A DNA stretch of 64,000 bases from Taklimakanibacter albus (lineage in GTDB: Bacteria > Pseudomonadota > Alphaproteobacteria > Rhizobiales > Aestuariivirgaceae), in assembly GCF_016595235.1 (NCBI RefSeq), contig NZ_JAENHL010000007.1, forward strand, positions 781,834 through 845,833, given 5' to 3'. The notes beneath the pieces were generated by a model. That model was not told where the DNA came from. It saw only the letters and a program-made list of their open reading frames with translations, and did not search any database. Made by a program: the position numbers and the translations under genes. Below are positions 17,286 to 25,171 of the stretch, one piece after another (the stretch's first letter is position 1; every line of letters begins with the position of its first letter).

Positions 17286-17389
17286 CCGTCATCCCGGCGA
17301 AAGCCGGGATCCAATAAACCCTCGCAAGATAATCAGCGCTTCCCCAGTCGCGTTTACTCAATGGATCCTGGCTTTCGCCGGGATGACGG
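17286..17389. repeat. Inverted repeat element (CGTCATCCCGGCGAAAGCCG type)
   Basis: Two 27-bp arms in inverted orientation differ at one position and enclose about 50 bp. Each arm also folds on itself (CCCGGC GAAA GCCGGG). Elements of this kind are scattered through many alphaproteobacterial genomes and behave as non-autonomous miniature elements. It lies between the convergent rpoH and CAP-domain genes. Confidence 0.85.
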
Positions 17390-17406
17390 ATAGCGACGAA
17401 GCTGTC

Positions 17407-18009
17407 CTACTGAATCAGCAACAGCGGATTGCTGCCGGGCTCCATCTTCTTCGACCAGAAGATCTGCACCGCCCATAATTCATTGCCGCGCTGGATGACG
17501 CCGGTCGACACGAACTCGTAATCCCGCTTCATCAGGTTGCGCCGGTGGCCGCTGCTGTCGAGCCACAGGTCGAACAGCCCCTTCGCCTTGGCGAGGTCGG
17601 CCGGGCCTTTCTTGCGGTCGCTGGCAGCATTCTCGCCGCGCGCTTTATAGAGCTCGGCCGCCTCCACATAGGCGCCGAAACGCTGGTCGAAGGAATGGCC
17701 GGCGCGCGAAACGTGGCGCGATTTGCCGGCATACATCATGTCGGCCGCCTGGGCCCGCGCCGCCTCGCGCAGCATGTCGCTGGCGGCGAGCCCCTTGCGG
17801 CCATTGGCCTGCCGATAGGACGAGACGAGCTTGTCGAGATAGGCCTCGAGATCGGGCCGGGGCTCGCTATTGGCGGGCAGGCTGGCAAGCACCTGGCGGG
17901 CATATTGGGCATAATCGCCGGCCGCCTCGGCCGGAACCGTCGCGAGCCCAGTGCCCACGACCGGCAGCAGAAGCAAAACACTCAGGACGGAACGGCGGGT
18001 CTGGCTCAT
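17407..18009 (-). CDS. CAP/SCP-domain secreted protein
   Basis: 200 residues. A signal peptide, possibly twin-arginine-like (QTRRSVLSVLLLLPVVG), is followed by a CAP (cysteine-rich secretory/PR-1-like) domain. Visible family motifs are LREAARAQAADMMYAGKSRH with HSFDQRFG in the first half and LWLDSSGHRRNLMKRDYEFV near the C-terminus, where SGHRxNLM is the CAP signature. Bacterial CAP proteins are periplasmic or extracellular and mostly of unknown function. An in-frame ATG four codons upstream is a possible alternative start. It is divergent from the membrane-protein triplet, which starts about 80 bp away. Confidence 0.85.
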   Translation of the reverse strand: MSQTRRSVLSVLLLLPVVGTGLATVPAEAAGDYAQYARQVLASLPANSEPRPDLEAYLDKLVSSYRQANGRKGLAASDMLREAARAQAADMMYAGKSRHVSRAGHSFDQRFGAYVEAAELYKARGENAASDRKKGPADLAKAKGLFDLWLDSSGHRRNLMKRDYEFVSTGVIQRGNELWAVQIFWSKKMEPGSNPLLLIQ

Positions 18010-18090
18010 GGGCACTCTCATGTCATGTCGTGACGCGGCTTGACGGGGCCTTCGGGCTTTCTTAAGGCGGAGGCAAGAGGGAGAGACAAT

Positions 18091-18876
18091 ATGACCCGAA
18101 AGCTTCCGGTTGGCACCTGCATCCGGCACGCCGTCAACAGCGTCCGCAACAATATATCCTACGCCTTCCGCATCAGCTGGCCGTGGTATGCCGCCATCGC
18201 CGTCCTCTCCATCGCCGTTTTCGCCGGCCTGGGCGTCCTGGCGGCCGGCGGCGTCCTTTCCGCTCTGCATTTCGGCGTGGTTTTTCTCGTGGCGATCAGC
18301 TTCGTGGCCTTCGCCGCCATCGCCGTGAACTGGCACCGCTACATTCTGCTCGATGAAGTTCCCACCGGCGGCAGCATCTTCCGCCTCGACGGCCACACCT
18401 GGCGCTATCTCGGCAATCTGCTGCTCATCGGCCTGATCCTGTTTCTCATCAGCGCCGTCATTATGGGCCCGCTCATCGCCCTTGCCGCAAATCTCTATTC
18501 CGACTCCGTGATCATCGCAGTGGTCATCGTCGGCCTCATCTTCTTCATGATCCTGGCGATCTTTTCCGTCCGCCTCAGCGTGAAGCTTCCCGCCGTGGCG
18601 CTCGGCCGTCGCGACTTCACCTTCAGCCACGCTCTGGCCGCCACGCGCGGCAACAGCCTGCCGGTGCTGCTGCTCATCCTGTTCCAGGTCGCTCTCGCCC
18701 TCGGCACTGGCATGCTCATGTTCTTCCTGGAATTTGTCACCGGCGCCATTCATCCCATATTCGGCTTCGTCACCGGCCTCCTGGCCCAGCTGTTCGTCAA
18801 CTGGATCCTCACCATCTTCGGCATCACCATTCTCACCTCGCTCTATGGCTTCTTCGCCGAGGGGCGCGATTTCTGA
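18091..18876 (+). CDS. Hypothetical polytopic membrane protein, tandem paralog 1
   Basis: 261 residues with about six membrane helices, first of three tandem paralogs. Shared landmarks are SVRNNISYAFRISWPWY at the N-terminus, AVNWHRYILLDEVP after helix 2 or 3, FRLDGHTWRYLGN, then RLSVKLPAVALGRRDF in the middle, and the C-terminal ILTSLYGFFAEGRDF. The start follows AGAGGGAGAG; a longer frame from 18040 lacks a ribosome site. I do not know a named function; sequences with the NWHRYILLDE motif are annotated as hypothetical membrane proteins in alphaproteobacteria as far as I recall. It lies 13 bp before the second copy. Confidence 0.8.
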   Translation: MTRKLPVGTCIRHAVNSVRNNISYAFRISWPWYAAIAVLSIAVFAGLGVLAAGGVLSALHFGVVFLVAISFVAFAAIAVNWHRYILLDEVPTGGSIFRLDGHTWRYLGNLLLIGLILFLISAVIMGPLIALAANLYSDSVIIAVVIVGLIFFMILAIFSVRLSVKLPAVALGRRDFTFSHALAATRGNSLPVLLLILFQVALALGTGMLMFFLEFVTGAIHPIFGFVTGLLAQLFVNWILTIFGITILTSLYGFFAEGRDF

Positions 18877-18889
18877 CGGAGAAGATTTA

Positions 18890-19684
18890 ATGACCCGGAA
18901 GCTACCGGTCGGCACCTGCATCGGCCATGCCATCAACAGCGTGCGCCACAATATCGTCTATGCTTTCCGCATCAGCTGGCCGTGGTATGTGGTCGTCATT
19001 CCCCTGACCATCATTGTAAGCCTGGTCTTGAGCGCTGCCGCCGGCGGCGACCTGACGCAGAACCAGGGGCTGGCCTTCCTCAACAACATGATCTCCGGCC
19101 TCCTTCTCGGCTTCGCTTTCGCCTCCATCGCGGTGAACTGGCACCGTTATATCCTGCTCGACGAAGTGCCGGACTCGCGCGGCATTTTCCGCCTCGATGA
19201 CAAGGTCTGGCGCTATTTCGGCAATATCATCCTCATCTTCCTCATCCTCGTGGTGGCCGGCTTCCTGGTCGGCATTCCGCTCGGCATCATTGCCGCCCTC
19301 ACCTCGCTCGGCGCGAGCCCGCTGTTTCCGCTCCTGCTCTTCATCATCATCGTTCCCGTTGCCGGCACCATCGCGCTGCGTCTCAGCGTCAAGCTGCCCG
19401 CCATCGCCTTGGGCCGTACCGATTTCGGCCTGAAGAACGCTTTCGCGGTGACGCGCGACAGCAACCTGCCGATCTTTCTGGTCGCGCTGTTCGAGATCGT
19501 CTGTCTCCTGGGATCGCTCCTCCTCATCGGCCTCCTCGCCGCGGCCCTCAATCAGCTCAGCCCGGCTTTGGCCATTGCGGTTGCCTATGTCCTGCATTTC
19601 GCGGCGAACTGGATCATCACGATATTCAGCATCACCGTCCTCACCTCGCTCTATGGCTTCTTCGCCGAGGGCCGCGACTTCTGA
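18890..19684 (+). CDS. Hypothetical polytopic membrane protein, tandem paralog 2
   Basis: 264 residues and the closest relative of the gene just upstream, sharing the opening MTRKLPVGTCI and the C-terminal LTSLYGFFAEGRDF. It keeps AVNWHRYILLDEVPDS, FRLDDKVWRYFGN and RLSVKLPAIALGRTDF. Membrane helices are less similar than these loops, which suggests that the loops carry the function. The start overlaps no other gene and is preceded by GGAGAAG. It presumably shares a transcript with paralog 1. Function unknown. Confidence 0.8.
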   Translation: MTRKLPVGTCIGHAINSVRHNIVYAFRISWPWYVVVIPLTIIVSLVLSAAAGGDLTQNQGLAFLNNMISGLLLGFAFASIAVNWHRYILLDEVPDSRGIFRLDDKVWRYFGNIILIFLILVVAGFLVGIPLGIIAALTSLGASPLFPLLLFIIIVPVAGTIALRLSVKLPAIALGRTDFGLKNAFAVTRDSNLPIFLVALFEIVCLLGSLLLIGLLAAALNQLSPALAIAVAYVLHFAANWIITIFSITVLTSLYGFFAEGRDF

Positions 19685-19800
19685 GCTAGAGCATGATCCG
19701 GAAAGTTCCGGAGAAATCAGGCGCAAATAAGAAGGCAGAGCATGGTGACTACTTGCCAAAGTGATCACTTCTTGGACTTCTGAAGGGAAAGGAACGGCAT
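19685..19800. repeat. Gap between paralogs 2 and 3 with a short palindrome
   Basis: 116 bp. It begins with AGAGCATGATCCGGAAAGTT, in which TCCGGAAAGTTCCGGA is nearly self-complementary. This wording resembles the family B repeats (GCATCGGNCC...) found elsewhere in the window. It ends with the ribosome site GAAGGGAAAGGAA of paralog 3. Confidence 0.4.
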
Positions 19801-20610
19801 ATGAATACGAGTGGAAGCCCGTTGCCCCGCCAGCTCCCGGCCGGGGCGTGCGTCAGCCACGCCATCAAAAGCGTGCGCAACAATATCGGCTATGCCTTCC
19901 GCATCTCCTGGCCATGGTATCTCGTCCTGGCTGCCCTGAATATCGGCACACTTGCTTTTGCCAGCTTTGCTCTCGCCGGCGGCATCGAGGTTCATCCCGG
20001 CTTTTATGTGCCGATCGCCATCGTCGTGGCCCTTGTCACCATCCTGGCCTTCGCCTCCATCGCTGTGAACTGGCACCGTTATATTCTGCTCGATCAGGTG
20101 CCCGTCGGGGCCGAGCTCTTCCGGCTCGACGGACTGACCTGGCGCTATGTCGGCAATGTCTGGCTCATCGGCTTGATCGTCGGCGTCGTCTTCATGATCG
20201 GCATGCTGCCGCTGATGCTGCTGGGATCGCTCTCGGAAGTCATCGGGGTAGTGGCCGTCATCATCGGGCTGGCCGGTTTCATGTTCGTCGTGATCTCGAC
20301 CTACCGGCTCAGCGTCAAGCTGCCGGCGATCGCGATCGGCCGGCGCGACTTCTCGCTCAGCGACGCCTGGGCGGCGACGCGCGACAACAAGCTGCCGATC
20401 TTCCTCGTCATCCTGTTCCAGTTCCTGCTGCTGATCGGCGTGGCGCTTGTCTTCCTCGCCCTCGACTTTACGCTGGCCCTTATCGGTCCCACCATCACGC
20501 TCGTCATCTCCCAGCTGATTCAGGCCTTCCTTGGCTGGCTGCTGGCCATCTTCAACGTCACCATTCTGACATCGCTTTATGGCTTCTTCGTCGAAGGGCG
20601 GGACTTCTGA
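19801..20610 (+). CDS. Hypothetical polytopic membrane protein, tandem paralog 3
   Basis: 269 residues, about six membrane helices. The N-terminus is longer and diverged (MNTSGSPLPRQLPAGACVSH), but SVRNNIGYAFRISWPWY, AVNWHRYILLDQVP, FRLDGLTWRYVGN, RLSVKLPAIAIGRRDF and LTSLYGFFVEGRDF are all kept. It follows paralog 2 after 116 bp and a strong ribosome site. It converges with the hydrolase gene of the P450 operon. The family's repeated retention of charged loop motifs suggests a shared partner or ligand. Function unknown. Confidence 0.8.
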   Translation: MNTSGSPLPRQLPAGACVSHAIKSVRNNIGYAFRISWPWYLVLAALNIGTLAFASFALAGGIEVHPGFYVPIAIVVALVTILAFASIAVNWHRYILLDQVPVGAELFRLDGLTWRYVGNVWLIGLIVGVVFMIGMLPLMLLGSLSEVIGVVAVIIGLAGFMFVVISTYRLSVKLPAIAIGRRDFSLSDAWAATRDNKLPIFLVILFQFLLLIGVALVFLALDFTLALIGPTITLVISQLIQAFLGWLLAIFNVTILTSLYGFFVEGRDF

Positions 20611-20632
20611 TCACCGTTACGCTGGCGCGACG

Positions 20633-21499
20633 TCAGCGCGCCGGCGTTTTCTTCTTGATGTAATCGACGATCGGGCCGAACTGCTCCTCGAACAGGAGCA
20701 TCGGCGGGTGGCCTCCCTTCATGTCGCCATTATAGGTGATGAGAGGCGACTTCTGAGCCAGGGCCACATAGTCCGGCGGCCAGCGATGCGGGCTGGCGGC
20801 TCCATAGAGAAACAGTGTATCGAAACTGAAACGCTTCAGCTCACCGAAATAATTGTATTTCCAGCTTGCGCTTCCGCTCAGCCTGCCTATCGCCAGGGGA
20901 TCGAAGCTGAAAATGAGGCGATCGCCTTCGGCGCGATAGCGCTCCTGATCGAGATAAGCCTTGTATTTCGCCGGCACCTCCACCAGCAATGGCCGCAGCT
21001 GGGCCAGGAACGCATTGCCTTCGGCGGCGGATGCGAAGCTTTGGCCCACCTGCCGGCCGAGTATTTCGCCATGACGCGTCGTCTCGGGCGCGGTCCGGAT
21101 CGGAACATCGACGAAGATCGCCGATTGCGGGCGCACCCGCAACGACAGCAGAAACATGAGCAGGATCGCCCCGCCCCAGGACGTTCCCACATAATGGGTC
21201 ACCGGCCCATGATGGTGCCTGACGATCGCCGTCAGGCATTTGACGTAGTTCGTCCAGTCATAGTCTTCGAGATTGCTGAGATAGTCGCTGTCGCCGTGCC
21301 CCATCCAATCCGGGGCCAGCACGTCGAAACCGGCCTTGTTCAGGCCCTCCGCCATAGGCGCATATTCGGCACCGTTCACGCCCAGCCCATGCAGGCAGAT
21401 CACCCGGCCCTTCGGCTTGCCGATGCGCCATTCCCGCACGCTGATGGCGACGGGTCTATCCGCGAGCATGACTTCAAATCGTGTCTTCCGCTCGTTCAC
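20633..21499 (-). CDS. Alpha/beta hydrolase, third gene of the P450-ACP operon
   Basis: 288 residues, alpha/beta hydrolase fold. CLHGLGVNGAEYAP forms the oxyanion-hole region, WMGHGDSD follows strand 4, and GTSWGG is the nucleophile elbow with serine 107. The C-terminal GGHPPMLLFEEQ gives the catalytic histidine. It begins with GTG, 7 bp after the ACP gene. Its place after an ACP makes a thioesterase-like role, releasing an oxidised acyl chain from the carrier, a reasonable guess. A soluble esterase or lactonase is equally compatible with the motifs. Confidence 0.85.
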   Translation of the reverse strand: MNERKTRFEVMLADRPVAISVREWRIGKPKGRVICLHGLGVNGAEYAPMAEGLNKAGFDVLAPDWMGHGDSDYLSNLEDYDWTNYVKCLTAIVRHHHGPVTHYVGTSWGGAILLMFLLSLRVRPQSAIFVDVPIRTAPETTRHGEILGRQVGQSFASAAEGNAFLAQLRPLLVEVPAKYKAYLDQERYRAEGDRLIFSFDPLAIGRLSGSASWKYNYFGELKRFSFDTLFLYGAASPHRWPPDYVALAQKSPLITYNGDMKGGHPPMLLFEEQFGPIVDYIKKKTPAR

Positions 21500-21506
21500 G
21501 GAAAGC

Positions 21507-21758
21507 TCACGCCCGTTCAGGCCGCCGCGTCGCGATGAAGCGCGCCAGATTGCTCAAAGTGGCCTGCTTCATGACATCGGCCGGCTCGATGATGAACTCA
21601 TAACGTTCCTCGAGGGCGACACAGAGATCCATGAGCGTCAGGCTATCGGCGTTGAGATCCGCGAAGGTGATGTCCTCGGTCACATCGCCAGGCGCGGCCT
21701 CGATCAGGCCAAGTTCCGCAAAGACGTTACGCAGTTCAGTTTCGATCTTCTCACTCAT
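21507..21758 (-). CDS. Acyl carrier protein, dedicated to P450 operon
   Basis: 83 residues. The four-helix carrier fold is suggested by LRNVFAELGLIEAAPGDVTE and LNADSLTLMDLCVALEERYE, in which serine 39 of DSL is the attachment site for phosphopantetheine. It differs clearly from the housekeeping AcpP (which has GADSLDTVELVM), so this is a specialised carrier. The start codon overlaps the stop of the P450 gene by 4 bp. It probably presents an acyl substrate to the P450. Confidence 0.9.
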   Translation of the reverse strand: MSEKIETELRNVFAELGLIEAAPGDVTEDITFADLNADSLTLMDLCVALEERYEFIIEPADVMKQATLSNLARFIATRRPERA

Positions 21759-22792
21759 CGGGCGTGCTCGGTCCTTAAGAATTGCGGCATCACGAATATA
21801 TTGTTGGATTCGAACTCGCAGCTGACCGAGATCAGCCGCGACGAAAACCCCTTGCAGGTCTCGATCATCGCGCGCCAGACGTCAAGGGAGATTGGCCGGC
21901 CCAGGCAGGAATGCGCGCCGGCGCCGAACAAGGCCTGCTTGTTGGCGCTGCTCATGTCGCTTATAGGCTGGAAATACATTCTTACCCGGTCGCCGGCGGC
22001 GATCGTCCGCGCTCCCACCGTGATGTCCGTCGTCGCGATCCGTTCGGCGATGGCGACGCCGGTCTCCGGCGGAAAATCCGGGAACTCGATGTCGGCGAAA
22101 CATTTGCCCTCGTTCTCGCTGAGAATTGTATGGAAGGCCGTGGCGAGCGTGCCGAGCAGCGAATCCCGCCCCAGAACCAGAAGGGCGACGGCATAGGCCT
22201 GATCGACATGGGGCGCTGTCTCGGCAAGTCTCTGGCGCAACTGGCCGGCATGCTTCTCAGCCTCGCCGAGTGCCGCCAGGCTGACGAAACGATCGAACAG
22301 CCTGGTCAATGCCAGCTTCGGAAAGGGCAATGGAACCGGGCAATCGCACATGATGCCGAATATCTCGCCGACCAGCGGCGAAAGCCTGGCCGAAACCCAT
22401 TCCGGGTGGGTTTCCTGATCCAGGGGCGCGATGTGACGGGCCATCAGCTCCGGCAATCCGGCGAGGATCCTCGGCCTGCCCCGCGACACGATCTCGGCCA
22501 AACCGCGCCGGATGTCGCGATGCACCTCGCCATTGAGCAGCAACGGGATGTGGCTCACCGCATAGATGAGATTGGGGAACTGCCGCTTGTAGCGCGCCTC
22601 CAGCATTTTGATGTTGGCGACGGTGTCGGGCACGATGAGCCGGTCATCGTCGCGCAGCAAGTCGATGACCAGCTCTGGCTTGAAGACGAACCAGCTCTTC
22701 AATTCCTGATTGAAGAATATGTCATCTATGGTCTTGAACTCGGCGCGCCGGGACGCCCGATAGTGCAAAGACAGCAAGTCCATGGAATTCAT
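21755..22792 (-). CDS. Cytochrome P450, compact and atypical
   Basis: 345 residues, shorter than the roughly 400 of bacterial P450s. The haem-binding loop LFGAGAHSCLGRP is intact, with cysteine 296 as the axial ligand. The I-helix region reads LLVLGRDSLLGTLATAF, where the usual AGxxT(T) acid-alcohol pair is D-S. The K-helix ExxR motif is not evident: the expected place reads ADIEFPDFPPETG. The stretch between the GDRVRMYFQ strand and the haem loop is also shortened, lacking most of the usual NRDPxxFxxPDxFDxxR segment. First gene of a three-gene operon with ACP and hydrolase, so it may oxidise a carrier-bound acyl chain. No ferredoxin gene is adjacent. Confidence 0.82.
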   Translation of the reverse strand: MNSMDLLSLHYRASRRAEFKTIDDIFFNQELKSWFVFKPELVIDLLRDDDRLIVPDTVANIKMLEARYKRQFPNLIYAVSHIPLLLNGEVHRDIRRGLAEIVSRGRPRILAGLPELMARHIAPLDQETHPEWVSARLSPLVGEIFGIMCDCPVPLPFPKLALTRLFDRFVSLAALGEAEKHAGQLRQRLAETAPHVDQAYAVALLVLGRDSLLGTLATAFHTILSENEGKCFADIEFPDFPPETGVAIAERIATTDITVGARTIAAGDRVRMYFQPISDMSSANKQALFGAGAHSCLGRPISLDVWRAMIETCKGFSSRLISVSCEFESNNIFVMPQFLRTEHAR

Positions 22793-22894
22793 TGCGGCGG
22801 CCGGGAGCTTTCGAACAAGGCTGGAATAAACAGGTGACGGCCCTGCTGTTTACGCCACGACAGCGGGCCCGTCCAGGCATCCAGATGGCCCGTT

Positions 22895-24715
22895 CTATTC
22901 CGCCGCCGCTTTCGCAGCTTTCGGCAACAGCGCCTTGAAATCCTCCGGCGTGATCGTCTCCTTCTCGAGCAGGATATGCGTGCCGGCCTCGAGATCCTTG
23001 TGGCGCGTGGTGAGGATCTTCTTCGCCCGCGCATAGGCCTCGTCGATCAGCTCCTTCACCGCGAGGTCGATCTTCTGCGCCGTCTCGTCGGAGTAATCCT
23101 TCTGGCGCATGCCCACCATGTTATCGCCGATATAGCTCGAGCCCTGCCGCTCGAACACCGCCTGCCCCAGTTCCTTGGCCATGCCGAAGCGCGTCACGAT
23201 CTGACGGGCGATGTCGGTGGCCCGCGTGATGTCGTCGGCCGCCCCCGTCGAGATCTCCTTGAAGATCAGCTCCTCGGCGGCGCGCCCCGCCATCAGCACC
23301 ACCATGCGGTTCTTCAGCTCGGTGAGCGTGATCAGATATTTGTCTTCGGTCGGGCGCTGCATCGTATAGCCGAGCGCGCCGATCGAGCGCGGGATGATCG
23401 AGATCTTCTGCACCGGGTCGGCGCCCGGCAGCGTGGCGGCCGCCAGCGCATGGCCCATTTCATGATAGGCGACACGTTTCTTGTCGTCGGGATTGAGCAC
23501 CCGGCTCTTCTTTTCGCTGCCGGCGACGATGCGCTCGAAAGCCTCGACGAAATCCTTCATCGTCACGCTTTTTGCGCCGCGCCTTGTCGCGAAGATCGCC
23601 GCCTCGTTGATGAGATTGGCGAGATCGGCGCCGGCGAAGCCGGTGGTCAGCTGCGCCAGCTGCTCGAGATCGACATCCTTGTCGGCCTTGACCTTCTTCA
23701 TATGCACTTTGAGGATTTCGACACGCCCCGATTTGTCGGGCCGGTCCACCACCACCTGCCGGTCGAAACGCCCGGCGCGCAGCAAGGCCGGATCGAGAAT
23801 CTCCGGCCGGTTGGTGGCGGCCAGCAGCACGATGCCTTCGCGCGGATCGAAGCCGTCGAGCTCGGTCAGGAGCTGGTTGAGCGTCTGCTCCTTCTCGTCA
23901 TTGCCGCCGAAGCTCGGGCCGGAGCGCGCTTTGCCCAAGGCATCGAGCTCGTCGATGAAGATGATGCAGGGCGCCGTCTTGCGCGCCTGCTCGAAGAGAT
24001 CGCGCACGCGGGCCGCCCCGACGCCCACGAACATTTCCACGAATTCCGAGCCCGAGATCGAGAAGAACGGCACCTTCGCCTCACCCGCCACCGCCTTGGC
24101 GATCAGCGTCTTGCCGGTGCCGGGCGGGCCCACCAGCAGGATGCCGCGCGGAATAGTGGCGCCGAGGCGGGCATATTTCTCCTTGTCCTTGAGAAAGCCG
24201 ACGATCTCGACGAGCTCGGCCTCCGCCTCGTCGACCCCCGCCACATCGGCAAAGGTGACGCCGGTATCCTTCTCGACATAGACCTTGGCCTTGGACTTGC
24301 CGACATTCATCATGCCGCCGAGCCCCTGCTTGTCGATGATGCGGCGGAAGAAGAACATGTAGAGCGCGAAGAAGAACAGCACCGGCACGATCCAGGAGAG
24401 CAGCGTCGAGAGGAAGCCGTTGCTCGCCTGGCCCGAGATTTTCACATTGTATTGCGCGAGATCATTGGCGATCGCGGGATCGACGCGCGTGGTGACGAAA
24501 AACTCCTTGCCGTTCTGCGGTGTCTTGAACTTGCCTTCGATCGTGCTCTGGCTGACCGTGACCTCGGCGATCTCGCCTTTCTTGAGCAGCGCCAGGAAGT
24601 CGGAATAATCGAGCGGCTCGACGGTGCGGTAGGTCTGCCACCAGCCCTGGGCGAGAAGGATCCCGGCGAATGCGAGCGCCACGTACCACAGATTGAACTG
24701 CTGCTTCTTGTCCAT
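22895..24715 (-). CDS. FtsH-type ATP-dependent zinc metalloprotease, paralog 1
   Basis: 606 residues. Two N-terminal membrane helices ([15 protein letters not shown] and [18 protein letters not shown]) flank a small periplasmic domain. The AAA module has Walker A GPPGTGKT at about 196-203, Walker [12 protein letters not shown] and the SRH region [19 protein letters not shown]. The protease domain has HEMGH (HExxH). It differs from the canonical ftsH in the tilS-folP cluster and ends in an Ala/Lys tail. Such second FtsH proteins may assemble separate or mixed hexamers. It lies upstream of the P450 operon on the same strand with a 102-bp gap. Confidence 0.93.
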   Translation of the reverse strand: MDKKQQFNLWYVALAFAGILLAQGWWQTYRTVEPLDYSDFLALLKKGEIAEVTVSQSTIEGKFKTPQNGKEFFVTTRVDPAIANDLAQYNVKISGQASNGFLSTLLSWIVPVLFFFALYMFFFRRIIDKQGLGGMMNVGKSKAKVYVEKDTGVTFADVAGVDEAEAELVEIVGFLKDKEKYARLGATIPRGILLVGPPGTGKTLIAKAVAGEAKVPFFSISGSEFVEMFVGVGAARVRDLFEQARKTAPCIIFIDELDALGKARSGPSFGGNDEKEQTLNQLLTELDGFDPREGIVLLAATNRPEILDPALLRAGRFDRQVVVDRPDKSGRVEILKVHMKKVKADKDVDLEQLAQLTTGFAGADLANLINEAAIFATRRGAKSVTMKDFVEAFERIVAGSEKKSRVLNPDDKKRVAYHEMGHALAAATLPGADPVQKISIIPRSIGALGYTMQRPTEDKYLITLTELKNRMVVLMAGRAAEELIFKEISTGAADDITRATDIARQIVTRFGMAKELGQAVFERQGSSYIGDNMVGMRQKDYSDETAQKIDLAVKELIDEAYARAKKILTTRHKDLEAGTHILLEKETITPEDFKALLPKAAKAAAE

Positions 24716-24794
24716 CCGGCCGGCCTCCGAAACTATTCACAGGCGAGACTAACAAGGGCTGGCAGGCATGTCACGCAGCGCCCTCGTCTCTCCT

Positions 24795-24828
24795 ATTTCC
24801 CTTCTCCCGCTTGTGGGAGAAGGGAAAT
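24795..24828. repeat. Perfect 14-bp stem-loop
   Basis: ATTTCCCTTCTCCC pairs perfectly with GGGAGAAGGGAAAT over a 6-nt loop. It lies between the small secreted-protein gene and the FtsH paralog. The arms match part of the family A repeats, so it may be a short relative; it could also end transcription of the upstream gene, although no T-run follows. Confidence 0.65.
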
Positions 24829-24841
24829 GAGGCTGAGGAAC

Positions 24842-25171
24842 TCACGGCCAGCGCTTGAAGCCGCTGAGCCGTTTACCATGGCGGCGCCAGTCGCTCGCGC
24901 GGATGACATAGGTATTGGCGCGCGTCGAGGTCGCCCCGCACATCATGATGTTGACCATGGTCGGGTGATGGAGCTTCTTCATCGACCGGATCGCAATGCC
25001 GAGCCGGCGCAATGCCTGAGCATCACGGGCAAGGCTGCGCCCCGTTTTCCCCTCCTCGCACTGCTTGCTGCCATCGAGGCGATAGATGCGCAAGGTATCG
25101 ACGGCGCCGGCGGGAACCGCCGCCAGGCCGCAGAAGAGGAGAAAGGCGCAGAGGCAGAGCTTAATCCGCAT
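24842..25171 (-). CDS. Small hypothetical secreted protein
   Basis: 109 residues with a signal peptide (LCLCAFLLFCGLAAVPAGA, cleavage near residue 23). The mature part has two cysteines (SKQCEEGKTG and IMMCGATSTRANTY) and a basic C-terminus. No family recognised. The start overlaps the end of the membrane-protein gene upstream by 11 bp, so the two are probably cotranscribed. Confidence 0.65.
   Translation of the reverse strand: MRIKLCLCAFLLFCGLAAVPAGAVDTLRIYRLDGSKQCEEGKTGRSLARDAQALRRLGIAIRSMKKLHHPTMVNIMMCGATSTRANTYVIRASDWRRHGKRLSGFKRWP

Noticed and set aside
17407-18951. A 514-codon minus-strand frame that contains the CAP-domain protein
   Set aside because: Only the last 200 codons encode a real protein; the first part is antisense to the membrane-protein gene and lacks a ribosome site.
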